Notes: generated from the letters alone by a model not told the origin. Positions 1-6,055 are shown, counted from the stretch's first letter. The stretch: 7,551 nt of DNA from Gammaproteobacteria bacterium (GCA_003228965.1 QIGP01000404.1:1-7551), one strand, 5' to 3'. Numbers and translations: made by a program.

Positions 1-37
1 GAAAGGCTTAAAATCACGCAGGAGGAGGCACAGGCAT

Positions 38-538
38 TTATAGCAAGATACTTTTTTTGTAGGACGGTGAACCGACGCCGGCGCGTGGGAGCAACACGTA
101 CTTGACGTCAATGCCGGCCGCCTGCATGGCAGGAATTTCGTTGTGCAGGCGTCGGCAGTGCGGGCAATCGATATCGGTAAAAACAGTCACCTGATGTTTC
201 GCTTTGGCTGCCGGATAGTGAAACATGGTCACATTGTCGGCATTGTCCAACACGCTTGCACGGGCACTGGCAAGACGTTGTTCGGTGAGGTTCTTACCTT
301 CCTTGAGTGACAACAAGGGGCCCGCCAACGCAAACTCCCCGTCGTCCGACACGTACAGCACCTGCAGTCCAATGGCCACTTCGCTAATTCCTGTGATGGG
401 CGAAGGACGAATTTGTATGTCCTTAGCGTTAGGCTGTAAACGGGTAACAGCCGCGCGCACCGCTTCAGACGCGTGGGCGCTTGCACAGGTTAGAAAAAGG
501 ATTGATGTGACGAGAATGAGTTGGTTGATGCGGTGCAT
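38..538 (-). CDS. dsbC: DsbC-type periplasmic thiol-disulfide isomerase, broken by a probable frameshift
   Basis: The 166-residue product starts with a signal peptide (about residues 1-23, cleavage after AHA). A DsbC-like N-terminal dimerisation domain follows (about 24-80), then the start of a thioredoxin fold with the redox motif CPHC at 125-128 in the context VFTDIDCPHCRRLH. This context is characteristic of DsbC/DsbG isomerases, which reshuffle wrong disulfides in the periplasm. I chose the ATG at 538 because GGAGG lies six bases upstream and it begins the signal peptide; an in-frame ATG at 607 adds 23 implausible residues. Family members are usually about 230-260 residues. Here the frame stops at 38-40, right after SPSYKK, which is encoded at a run of seven A (T at 52-58 on the plus strand). 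The rest of the fold, including the cis-proline loop, is missing from this frame. With one extra A the frame stays open to the window edge. It is therefore a pseudogene or a homopolymer error. The family assignment is firm; the intactness is not. Confidence 0.8.
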   Translation of the reverse strand: MHRINQLILVTSILFLTCASAHASEAVRAAVTRLQPNAKDIQIRPSPITGISEVAIGLQVLYVSDDGEFALAGPLLSLKEGKNLTEQRLASARASVLDNADNVTMFHYPAAKAKHQVTVFTDIDCPHCRRLHNEIPAMQAAGIDVKYVLLPRAGVGSPSYKKSILL

Positions 539-624
539 GTCTGACCTCCAAAAGTGATTCTGAAGTAAACAACAGTCGCCATAAGAAAACCGCATTTTGG
601 TCGCCAAGTTGACCTAAAATGTTC
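539..624 (-). other. Gap between regulator and DsbC-type gene
   Basis: This 86-bp stretch separates the regulator stop codon from the DsbC-type start codon on the minus strand. I see no hairpin followed by a T-run, so read-through from the regulator is plausible. The only clear signal is the GGAGG ribosome site just upstream of the ATG at 538, at about 545-549. No convincing separate promoter is visible. Confidence 0.5.
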
Positions 625-1770
625 TCAAATCAAGGGTTTAACAGGCAGCAGACGCTTGGTGCTACGGGCTTCGGCACTAACCTGTGGTTCTGGAGTTGTG
701 AAAATGCCACCAGAAGGACCCCCGCGTAACCGCTCACAGTGTGCAGGGCGCACCTGTTTTAACTGGTCGTCAAACAATTCGCCCAGCCCTGCGGCAACCT
801 GATTTTCAGGAAAGGCTACCGGTGATTGTACCAGTCCACGATCCAGGGAATGGCTATCCGCAGCCATCGCCGTATTTAACAGACGTTGGGCAAACAACGA
901 GGCGAACACGGGGCTGGCCTGAAGTTGCTGCGCCGAGTACTCGTGCTCCTGAACAAGCTCAAGAACACGATCGTGAAGGTCGGCCGCTGTGCATTCGAAA
1001 CCGTTGGAATTGGCCTGGTCGGCCGCGCGCGTGGCCCACGCAAGTGCCGAATTCATTTGCCCAAGCTGTTGATCGGCCCGGCTGAGTAAATCCATTGCAG
1101 CTATTAGTGAGTAGGCGTTGACCGACGAATCAAGCGTAGTCATGACATTGTCGGCAAGAGTTCGCCCTTGTAGCGCATTGCCGTGAAGAAGGTGTGCTTC
1201 GGCCAGCAACAGTCTGGCCTCAATAAAATCGGGTCGCTCAACCACGCTAAGCTCTAATAGCTCCAACGCTTGAGAAGTGTCTCCGCGCTGAAGCGCAAAT
1301 GCGCCTTCACTAAAGGCGACAAGTGCTGGCAGCAACGTCACTGCACGGCTTTGATAGGTTGTCGCTTGCCGCACTGAGGGTGCCGAAAACAGAGGTTCGC
1401 TTACCAAGCCCGCAACGGCCACCAACACAGTTGCAGCCACGGCCCAGGCAACAGGAGTACGCCGACCTGAAACTTCGGCCACAGGCACAACCCACTGGTA
1501 GCCGCGATTTGGAAAGGTCTTTATCGCGCCAAGCGGCGCTAGTTGTGCCCGCAGTTCACTCATGGCCTGAAACAGACTTTGGTCGGTAACGTGTTCAGTG
1601 TGCCAGATGCGTTTGATCAATTCACGTTTGGCAATAACGACGTCGCGCCCTGTGATTAACTCTCGCAACAGCTCAGCGGTTTTTGGCCGCAGGTCTAAGA
1701 GCTCGCCGTTGGCGTGCAGCTCTAAAGAGGTTGCGTTAAACGTGTAGTGTTCAAATTTGAGCTTACTCAT
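625..1770 (-). CDS. ToxR/CadC-type membrane-anchored winged-helix transcriptional regulator with periplasmic TPR-like domain
   Basis: The product has 381 residues. Residues 4-95 form an OmpR/PhoB-type winged helix: an LxLRPKTAELL segment, a recognition helix around VTDQSLFQAMSELR (61-74), and the wing signature IKTFPNRGYQW (83-93). A single hydrophobic segment at about 107-123 follows an Arg-Arg pair, placing the DNA-binding domain in the cytoplasm and residues 125-381 in the periplasm. The periplasmic part has helical TPR-like repeats at about 150-255. This is the architecture of CadC and ToxR, one-component regulators that sense periplasmic conditions without a phosphorelay. There is no receiver domain. 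The protein has exactly two cysteines, C260 and C345, both periplasmic. The ATG at 1770 is preceded by only a weak AGAGA ribosome site. The gene is 86 bp upstream of the DsbC-type gene on the same strand, so co-transcription is possible. The targets and the signal are unknown. Confidence 0.88.
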   Translation of the reverse strand: MSKLKFEHYTFNATSLELHANGELLDLRPKTAELLRELITGRDVVIAKRELIKRIWHTEHVTDQSLFQAMSELRAQLAPLGAIKTFPNRGYQWVVPVAEVSGRRTPVAWAVAATVLVAVAGLVSEPLFSAPSVRQATTYQSRAVTLLPALVAFSEGAFALQRGDTSQALELLELSVVERPDFIEARLLLAEAHLLHGNALQGRTLADNVMTTLDSSVNAYSLIAAMDLLSRADQQLGQMNSALAWATRAADQANSNGFECTAADLHDRVLELVQEHEYSAQQLQASPVFASLFAQRLLNTAMAADSHSLDRGLVQSPVAFPENQVAAGLGELFDDQLKQVRPAHCERLRGGPSGGIFTTPEPQVSAEARSTKRLLPVKPLI

Positions 1771-1847
1771 TACAATCTCTGTTCAAGGATAAACTGGCAA
1801 ACACTGCTAAAGGTACTGTGCGAACCAGAATCTGACACGGTAGCGTA

Positions 1848-1879
1848 ACTATACAGTGTAGCTCAAGCACCGCCGTCAA
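1848..1879 (-). promoter_or_regulatory. Weak candidate promoter for the regulator gene
   Basis: On the minus strand TTGACG (1874-1879) is followed by TATAGT (1848-1853). The two hexamers resemble -35 and -10 elements, but the 20-bp spacer is longer than the usual 16-18 bp. The -10 region overlaps a small odd-centred palindrome, TACAGTGTA (1852-1860), which could be a protein-binding site. It lies about 80-110 bp upstream of the regulator start, a sensible place for a promoter or an autoregulatory operator. This is suggestive only. Confidence 0.25.
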
Positions 1880-1952
1880 CTTCTAGCCTGGGTCTAACCC
1901 CTGAATTCCATGACTAGTCTCCAGTTTTTCAAAGGCTTGGGCAACACGCTGG

Positions 1953-1966
1953 CGTTTTGTAAAACG
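1953..1966. promoter_or_regulatory. Perfect inverted repeat, candidate operator
   Basis: CGTTTT-GT-AAAACG is a 6-bp perfect inverted repeat with a 2-bp centre. It lies 52 bp upstream of the GTG start of the downstream membrane protein, in the 248-bp region between two divergent genes. The position suits an operator or promoter-overlapping site. Nothing in the sequence identifies the binding protein. A short palindrome of this kind can occur by chance. Confidence 0.3.
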
Positions 1967-2018
1967 AGCTACTCTGTGTATCCTGAACCGATCTTGCACT
2001 CAGCAAATCAGGCGCACT

Positions 2019-2726
2019 GTGAACAGACCCGACTTTAGCTACAACTTTTTCCATCTGGACGACTGGTTTATTCGCATCGGCGTAATCTGGTTTGGCGTGA
2101 TACTGGTGGCTTTTCTCTTCGACCGCGTGCCTTTCAGTCTCGATAATCCGTACGCCTACGCCCTGATCATTCCGCCGGTACTCATCTTTTTAATAGGTCA
2201 ACGTGTACGCCAGGTTGAAAAGCGCACTCTCTCCGTCTGGCGTATTTTGTACAGCAACACGTCCATCAAAGTGCCTGAATTGATTGCCAACAGCGACATC
2301 ACAAGACCGCAGCTTCACAGCGCCGTCAAGCTGCTTAACAATCGCGGACTGGGATTTTACGTTTGGAATAAAAAAGCCGACACCATTACCGACGGTCGCC
2401 TCGACGACGACTACGTCATGGTCGACTCATGTGAATCGTGTGCTGCGCCCGTAGGTTTACGCGTATCACTCGCTGGCTCCGAAGTACCAAGCTGCAGCTA
2501 CTGCCAGGCTCCTGTAGCTAGCGGTCAGCTCAACCTGTTGAAGCAGGCGGCTATCGCCGAGCTTCGCAGCTACACACCTGCCGAGCGACGTTACGGGCTG
2601 CCGGTGCGTCGCGGCAAGCGTCCGTTTTCGATTATTCTATTCGTTTTTCTGCTAATAGCTTGCTGGCCACTGGCCGTGTTCTACGGCTGGTATAAAACCC
2701 GCTCGCGACGTGGTTCGAGCTTGTGA
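2019..2726 (+). CDS. Membrane protein with winged-helix-like segment and zinc ribbon, function unknown
   Basis: I do not recognise this 235-residue protein as a named family. Two hydrophobic segments (about 18-34 and 46-60) form a hairpin near the N terminus, and a third lies at about 203-223. Between them is a soluble region flanked by basic residues (RVRQVEKR, 62-69; RRGKR, 197-201), so it is probably cytoplasmic. Residues 72-116 (SVWRILYSNTSIKVPELI, then DITRPQLHSAVKLLNNRGLG) look like a short winged helix-turn-helix. Residues 138-162 contain two CxxC pairs (C138/C141 and C159/C162), a likely zinc ribbon. The start is a GTG at 2019 with AGG seven bases upstream; no better start exists in the frame. 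The upstream regulator is divergent. The gene has no obvious terminator before the next promoter. It may sense or recruit something at the inner membrane, but any role is a guess. Confidence 0.75.
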   Translation: MNRPDFSYNFFHLDDWFIRIGVIWFGVILVAFLFDRVPFSLDNPYAYALIIPPVLIFLIGQRVRQVEKRTLSVWRILYSNTSIKVPELIANSDITRPQLHSAVKLLNNRGLGFYVWNKKADTITDGRLDDDYVMVDSCESCAAPVGLRVSLAGSEVPSCSYCQAPVASGQLNLLKQAAIAELRSYTPAERRYGLPVRRGKRPFSIILFVFLLIACWPLAVFYGWYKTRSRRGSSL

Positions 2727-2731
2727 TCTGA

Positions 2732-2751
2732 TTTCGTTCAAACTGTCGAAA
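2732..2751. promoter_or_regulatory. Weak inverted repeat upstream of the sigma-54 promoter
   Basis: TTTCG (2732-2736) and CGAAA (2747-2751) form a 5-bp inverted repeat with a 10-bp spacer, about 90 bp upstream of the sigma-54-like promoter. Enhancer-binding proteins that activate sigma-54 usually bind inverted repeats about 80-200 bp upstream, so the position fits. The arms are too short for a confident call. Confidence 0.2.
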
Positions 2752-2823
2752 ATACTTACAAACCCTGAGTTGACCCTATTTAACAATCTTATTATATCGT
2801 TGATTTCCCATAACATCCCCCAC

Positions 2824-2840
2824 TGGCATAGATGTTGCTT
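2824..2840 (+). promoter_or_regulatory. Sigma-54 (RpoN) type -24/-12 promoter of the PEP-CTERM gene
   Basis: The bases TGGCATAGATGTTGCTT match the RpoN consensus TGGCAC-N5-TTGCW at every position except the last base of the first block (T for C). The invariant GG (2825-2826) and GC (2837-2838) have the correct spacing. Transcription would begin near 2850, leaving a leader of about 65 bases before the ATG at 2915. Sigma-54 promoters need an activating ATPase. In exosortase/PEP-CTERM bacteria the two-component pair PrsK/PrsR, with a sigma-54-activating response regulator, is known to accompany this system. That such a regulator acts here is inference, since none is encoded in the window. Confidence 0.75.
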
Positions 2841-2860
2841 TATACAAAGATATACCGAGA

Positions 2861-2885
2861 CGCCAGCCAACTGGCGCTCCGCCAG
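2861..2885 (+). promoter_or_regulatory. Leader RNA with two mutually exclusive hairpins
   Basis: Three 6-mers alternate in the predicted leader of the PEP-CTERM mRNA: CGCCAG (2861-2866), CTGGCG (2871-2876) and CGCCAG (2880-2885). The middle one is perfectly complementary to both outer ones, so it can form a 6-bp hairpin with a CCAA loop on the left or with a CTC loop on the right, but not both. The elements end 29 bases before the start codon. No T-run follows, so this is not an intrinsic terminator. It could affect mRNA stability or translation, or serve as a DNA-binding site. Confidence 0.5.
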
Positions 2886-2914
2886 AAATAATTAAAAATC
2901 TTTAGGGGATTCAA

Positions 2915-3700
2915 ATGATTAACCGAACCATCGTGCGTACGGCCGCGCTTACCGCCGCCGCTTTGGCGCTCACCAACGTGTCTGCTGAAATTATCGCCTT
3001 CGACATGGTCGGAAGCTCCAGCCTAAACCTGACCGAATACAACAACGCCTTCACCGACGCCTTCAGCTCACCGGGCGACGGCTTCCAGATTTACCAGCAA
3101 GGAGTCTCGTCGACTATTCCTTTCGCACTGATTGACGACAGCGCAGTGGTGTTCCCTTCGGACAGCCTCGGCATCGTTAATTCAGGCAACACCGACACTT
3201 TCTTCGGCATGGTTGACACCGTAAATAGTAACAACAACGAACCTGTTTCAGCCGAATGGGTGTTTGACGTAACCGGAGCCACCAACCTGTCTCTATCTCT
3301 CGACATGGCTGCCATGGGCGACTTCGAAAGTTCAGACGTCTTTAGCTGGAGCTACTCACTGGACGGCGGCGCTCTGACTTCATTGTTCGACGGCATTACC
3401 GACGACACCATCGCTCAGGACTACACGCTCGAAGGTGGCAATTCGTTCAATCTTAACGATCCAATGACCGTCAATGGCGTGTCATTGAGCAACGAATTTC
3501 TGAACTTCTCAAACATGATTAACGGCACTGGCTCATCGTTGTCTATCTTCCTGATCGGATCGTCAAATGGTGGATCTGAAGCCATCGCGTTTCAAAACCT
3601 GATCATTAACGGCGACGACACTATCACCGTCAACGAGCCTTCCATACTGATTCTTTTCGGCATGGGCCTCGGTCTTGTGGGTTTTGCCCGTCGCAAGTAG
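2915..3700 (+). CDS. PEP-CTERM sorting domain-containing exported protein
   Basis: The 261-residue product has a Sec signal peptide (residues 1-24, basic MINRTIVR start, cleavage after VSA). The long secreted region is rich in Ser, Asn, Asp, Gly and Thr. The C terminus (about 241-261) has the tripartite PEP-CTERM signal: the short motif NEPS, a transmembrane stretch (ILILFGMGLGLVGFA) and a basic end ARRK. Such proteins are processed by an exosortase in the inner membrane and usually delivered to the cell surface or the exopolysaccharide matrix. No exosortase gene is in the window. The first proline of the usual VPEP is Asn here. Between R8 and R259 there is no Lys, Arg or His, and there is no Cys anywhere, so the mature protein is very acidic. 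The ATG at 2915 has AGGGG six bases upstream. A sigma-54 promoter precedes the gene and an intrinsic terminator follows, so it is probably a single-gene transcript. The exact role of the secreted domain is unknown. Confidence 0.88.
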   Translation: MINRTIVRTAALTAAALALTNVSAEIIAFDMVGSSSLNLTEYNNAFTDAFSSPGDGFQIYQQGVSSTIPFALIDDSAVVFPSDSLGIVNSGNTDTFFGMVDTVNSNNNEPVSAEWVFDVTGATNLSLSLDMAAMGDFESSDVFSWSYSLDGGALTSLFDGITDDTIAQDYTLEGGNSFNLNDPMTVNGVSLSNEFLNFSNMINGTGSSLSIFLIGSSNGGSEAIAFQNLIINGDDTITVNEPSILILFGMGLGLVGFARRK

Positions 3701-3802
3701 CTCGACCTGCTAAATCTACGGTGAAGTGCAACGGTTTTCGGACCTTAACGCGACCACCATAGCGACCGCCTCATTAAATGATGCAGTCGTGTTAATCTAA
3801 AG

Positions 3803-3830
3803 CCCGCGCTGGAAACAGCGTGGGTTTTTT
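3803..3830 (+). terminator. Strong intrinsic terminator after the PEP-CTERM gene
   Basis: The arms CCCGCGCTG (3803-3811) and CAGCGTGGG (3816-3824) pair over nine base pairs with one G-U pair, close on a GAAA tetraloop, and are followed by six T (3825-3830). It lies about 100 bp past the PEP-CTERM stop codon and isolates that gene from the amidohydrolase. Confidence 0.9.
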
Positions 3831-3893
3831 CGTGGATTTAATTCACTAGTCGCCCATTTACTTTCTATGCCTTACCTGACAGGAAACCGATAC

Positions 3894-5219
3894 ATGAAAC
3901 GCACACAGGTACTACTCTCCGCTCTTTTCTTTGCGGCCTTAACTCTTCCTGGCTCCGCCACGGAATACTCATCCGACATCGACAAAGACTACCAAAACCA
4001 TCTTGGCGCGCTGTGGGATCATTTCCATCGCAACCCCGAATTGTCGTTGATGGAACACAAAACCGCCGCCCGATTAAGCAAAGAATTGCGTGCTGTCGGT
4101 TTCAAGGTCTCTGAAAATATCGGTGGCACGGGCATCGTTGCCATCATGAAGAATGGTGGCGGACCCATGGTCATGGTACGTGCCGACATGGACGGATTAC
4201 CTGTGATTGAAAACTCAGGCGTGGCCAATGCCTCCGAAGCAAAAATGACCGACTGGAACGGTAACGAAGTAGGTGTCATGCACGCCTGCGGCCACGACGT
4301 GCACATCACAAGCCTCGTCGGCACCGCTCGTTACATGGCCAAAAATAAAAACGCGTGGTCCGGCACCTTAATGCTTATCGGCCAACCTGCAGAAGAACGC
4401 GGACCTGGCGCCTCAGCCATGATGGACGACAATATCTGGGACACCTTTGGCCAACCCGACTACGCGCTGGCGTTTCACGTCGACGCCAACTCCGAAGCCG
4501 GTAAAATCACTATTGACGAAGGCTCACCTTACGCTGGCGCCGACACCGTCGACATTACGGTACACGGCATTGGTGCCCACGGCGCTTCGCCCCACCAGGG
4601 TAAAGACCCCATCATGATCGCCTCGCAAATTGTAACGAACCTGCAAACCATCGTGAGTCGTGAAATTGCCCCGCGCGATTCGGCAGTGATTACCGTTGGC
4701 GCGTTTCACTCCGGTACAAAACATAACATCATCTCAAACCGTGCCGACCTGCAGCTCACCGTACGCAGCCTGAACCCGCGTGTGCGTGAACAGCTGCTTT
4801 CCGCCATTAAGCGCGTTGCCGCAGGCACTGCACGCACCGCTGGTATGCCCGAGAACAAACTACCAGAAGTAGTTGTGAGTGAATTTTCGTACCCACCCAC
4901 TTTCAACGACAAACCTTTGGCCCGTCGACTGACCAGTGTGCTCACAGAACAAATGGGCGAAGAAGCTCTGTTGTCACCCAAAGAAGGTGGCGGCATGGGC
5001 GCGGAAGATTTCGGCTTTTTCACCACCGACCCTTACATTCCCAGCGTTTACTTTAGCGTGGGCGGCACGCCCAAAGCAGACTTTGAACGCGCCCTGAACG
5101 GCGGAAAGGCTGTTGCCAGCCACCACAGCCCGCTGTTTAAAATCACTCCGGAACCTGCTGTAAAAAGCGGAGTAGAAGCAACCGTGCATGCTTTGATGGA
5201 TTTGATGCCTGCTAACTAA
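3894..5219 (+). CDS. Exported M20-family metallo-amidohydrolase (amidohydrolase/hippurate hydrolase type)
   Basis: The enzyme hydrolyses the amide bond of N-acyl amino acids or related conjugates using a two-metal centre. With the ATG at 3894 it has 441 residues. The start is supported by AGGAAA eight bases upstream and by an immediate signal peptide (MKRTQVLLSALFFAALTLPGSA, 1-22); an ATG at 3867 would add nine residues before the signal. M20 hallmarks are in order: HFHRNPELS (43-51), VRADMDGLP (95-103), ACGHDVH with C132 and H134 as likely ligands, PAEE (165-168) with the catalytic Glu and a metal-binding Glu, AFHVD with H195, the lid/dimerisation domain starting around 205 with GIGAHGASPH (225-234), GAEDF (369-373), and a C-terminal HHSP with H411 as the last ligand. 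The length is slightly above the roughly 390-400 of cytoplasmic relatives because of the signal. The substrate cannot be read from sequence. A terminator lies on each side, so it is probably transcribed alone. Confidence 0.92.
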   Translation: MKRTQVLLSALFFAALTLPGSATEYSSDIDKDYQNHLGALWDHFHRNPELSLMEHKTAARLSKELRAVGFKVSENIGGTGIVAIMKNGGGPMVMVRADMDGLPVIENSGVANASEAKMTDWNGNEVGVMHACGHDVHITSLVGTARYMAKNKNAWSGTLMLIGQPAEERGPGASAMMDDNIWDTFGQPDYALAFHVDANSEAGKITIDEGSPYAGADTVDITVHGIGAHGASPHQGKDPIMIASQIVTNLQTIVSREIAPRDSAVITVGAFHSGTKHNIISNRADLQLTVRSLNPRVREQLLSAIKRVAAGTARTAGMPENKLPEVVVSEFSYPPTFNDKPLARRLTSVLTEQMGEEALLSPKEGGGMGAEDFGFFTTDPYIPSVYFSVGGTPKADFERALNGGKAVASHHSPLFKITPEPAVKSGVEATVHALMDLMPAN

Positions 5220-5223
5220 CCGT

Positions 5224-5261
5224 GTCGCGGCAAGGTTCCCATACTCTGCCGCGACTCTTTT
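5224..5261 (+). terminator. Probable intrinsic terminator after the amidohydrolase
   Basis: GTCGCGGCA (5224-5232) and TGCCGCGAC (5247-5255) form a perfect 9-bp GC-rich stem with a 14-base loop, followed by TCTTTT. It starts five bases after the stop codon. The large loop and interrupted T-tract make it less ideal than the terminator at 3803-3830, so some read-through to the exporter gene is possible. Confidence 0.7.
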
Positions 5262-5305
5262 AGTCCAGCGCAAAGAACCCATGGAAATAGCCAAAGAGAA
5301 ACGCG

Positions 5306-5932
5306 ATGACGTTTGAAACCTGGCTGTTCTACGTAGGCACCGTACTAATACTCATGAGCACGCCGGGCCCAAGCCAGCTTTTAATGCTCTCCACAAGTCT
5401 CTCGAACGGTTTCCACCGTTCACTGGCCACGGCCGCCGGCGACCTTTCGGCGAACGCAATTCAAATCACGCTGTCTGGCCTGGGACTTGCGGTTATTGTG
5501 ACTCGGTCCCAGTACGGATTTGCGATGATTAAATGGGCAGGTGTCGCCTACCTGATCTGGATTGGCGTGAAGCAAATTCGAGCCTCGTTCAAACGACGCA
5601 TTACGGATACGCAGCAACCCCACACTTCTCTTCGAAGGTTGTGGCTCCGCGGGTTCATAACGTCGGCGGCCAATCCAAAAGCCGTCGTATTTTTCGCCGC
5701 CCTTTTCCCCCAGTTTCTCAATCTAGAAGCGCCGCTACCTCCACAGATTTTTATTCTCGGCGCCACTTATATCTTCATCGACGGATGCTTTTTGTCGATG
5801 TACGGCAAAACGGCAAGTTACATTGCCGACAAACTGCGCAGTCACCACACCGCGTGGATAGATCGAATCGGTGGATCCAGTCTTATCGCCGCTGCCGTAT
5901 TTCTGGGCCTCAAAACCAACCAGCACACCTAA
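5306..5932 (+). CDS. LysE/RhtB-family amino-acid exporter
   Basis: This 208-residue inner-membrane protein has the length and layout of the LysE family, which exports amino acids or their derivatives using the proton motive force. Visible family marks are the N-terminal helix with STPGPSQLLML (18-28), the GFHRSLATAAGD loop (35-46), a hydrophobic helix at about 51-66, KWAGVAYLIWIGVKQIR (76-92), the basic cytoplasmic stretch 93-115, and GFITSAANPKAVVFFAALFPQF (116-137) with the conserved NPK at 123-125. Two further helices (about 146-163 and 188-203) complete the usual six. The ATG at 5306 has only a weak AAAGAGA ribosome site upstream. It follows the exported amidohydrolase by 86 bp containing a probable terminator. 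The specific substrate (Lys, Thr, homoserine lactone, Leu and so on) cannot be assigned within this family by sequence alone. Confidence 0.9.
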   Translation: MTFETWLFYVGTVLILMSTPGPSQLLMLSTSLSNGFHRSLATAAGDLSANAIQITLSGLGLAVIVTRSQYGFAMIKWAGVAYLIWIGVKQIRASFKRRITDTQQPHTSLRRLWLRGFITSAANPKAVVFFAALFPQFLNLEAPLPPQIFILGATYIFIDGCFLSMYGKTASYIADKLRSHHTAWIDRIGGSSLIAAAVFLGLKTNQHT

Positions 5933-6055
5933 ACGCCGTTCCTGCGCTCTGATGCACATTCTCTTATGATCCAATTCTCTGGCGTATTGCGCCTCAGTAT
6001 ATAGGCCCTTGAAAAAGGTGCTGCCTTCGAAGAATTGAACACAAGGAACACAATC
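5933..6055 (+). other. Intergenic region upstream of the serine hydrolase
   Basis: These 123 bp hold no gene. A TATATA (5998-6003) could act as a -10 element with a poor TTCTCT (5975-5980) 17 bp upstream as -35; the match is weak. No convincing terminator for the exporter gene is seen. The AAGGA ribosome site for the hydrolase is at 6043-6047. Confidence 0.35.

Noticed and set aside
539..607. In-frame N-terminal extension of the DsbC-type protein to an ATG at 607
   Set aside because: The added 23 residues do not look like a leader, there is no good ribosome site, and the ATG at 538 has GGAGG at ideal spacing followed by a signal peptide.
2710..2895. 61-codon plus-strand open frame downstream of the zinc-ribbon membrane protein
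   Set aside because: It overlaps the end of that gene and covers the sigma-54 promoter and leader hairpins; no ribosome site or domain is seen.
3837..3842. TTTAAT as a -10 element for the amidohydrolase
   Set aside because: The region where a -35 should lie is the terminator hairpin and does not resemble TTGACA.
3867..3893. Earlier ATG for the amidohydrolase
   Set aside because: It would put nine polar residues before the signal peptide; the ATG at 3894 has AGGAAA upstream and starts directly with a basic n-region.
4706..5026. 106-codon minus-strand open frame inside the amidohydrolase
   Set aside because: It is fully antisense to a gene with intact M20 motifs and has no family features.
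6009..6016. TTGAAAAA as a -35 element for the hydrolase gene
   Set aside because: No acceptable -10 hexamer occurs 16-18 bp downstream.
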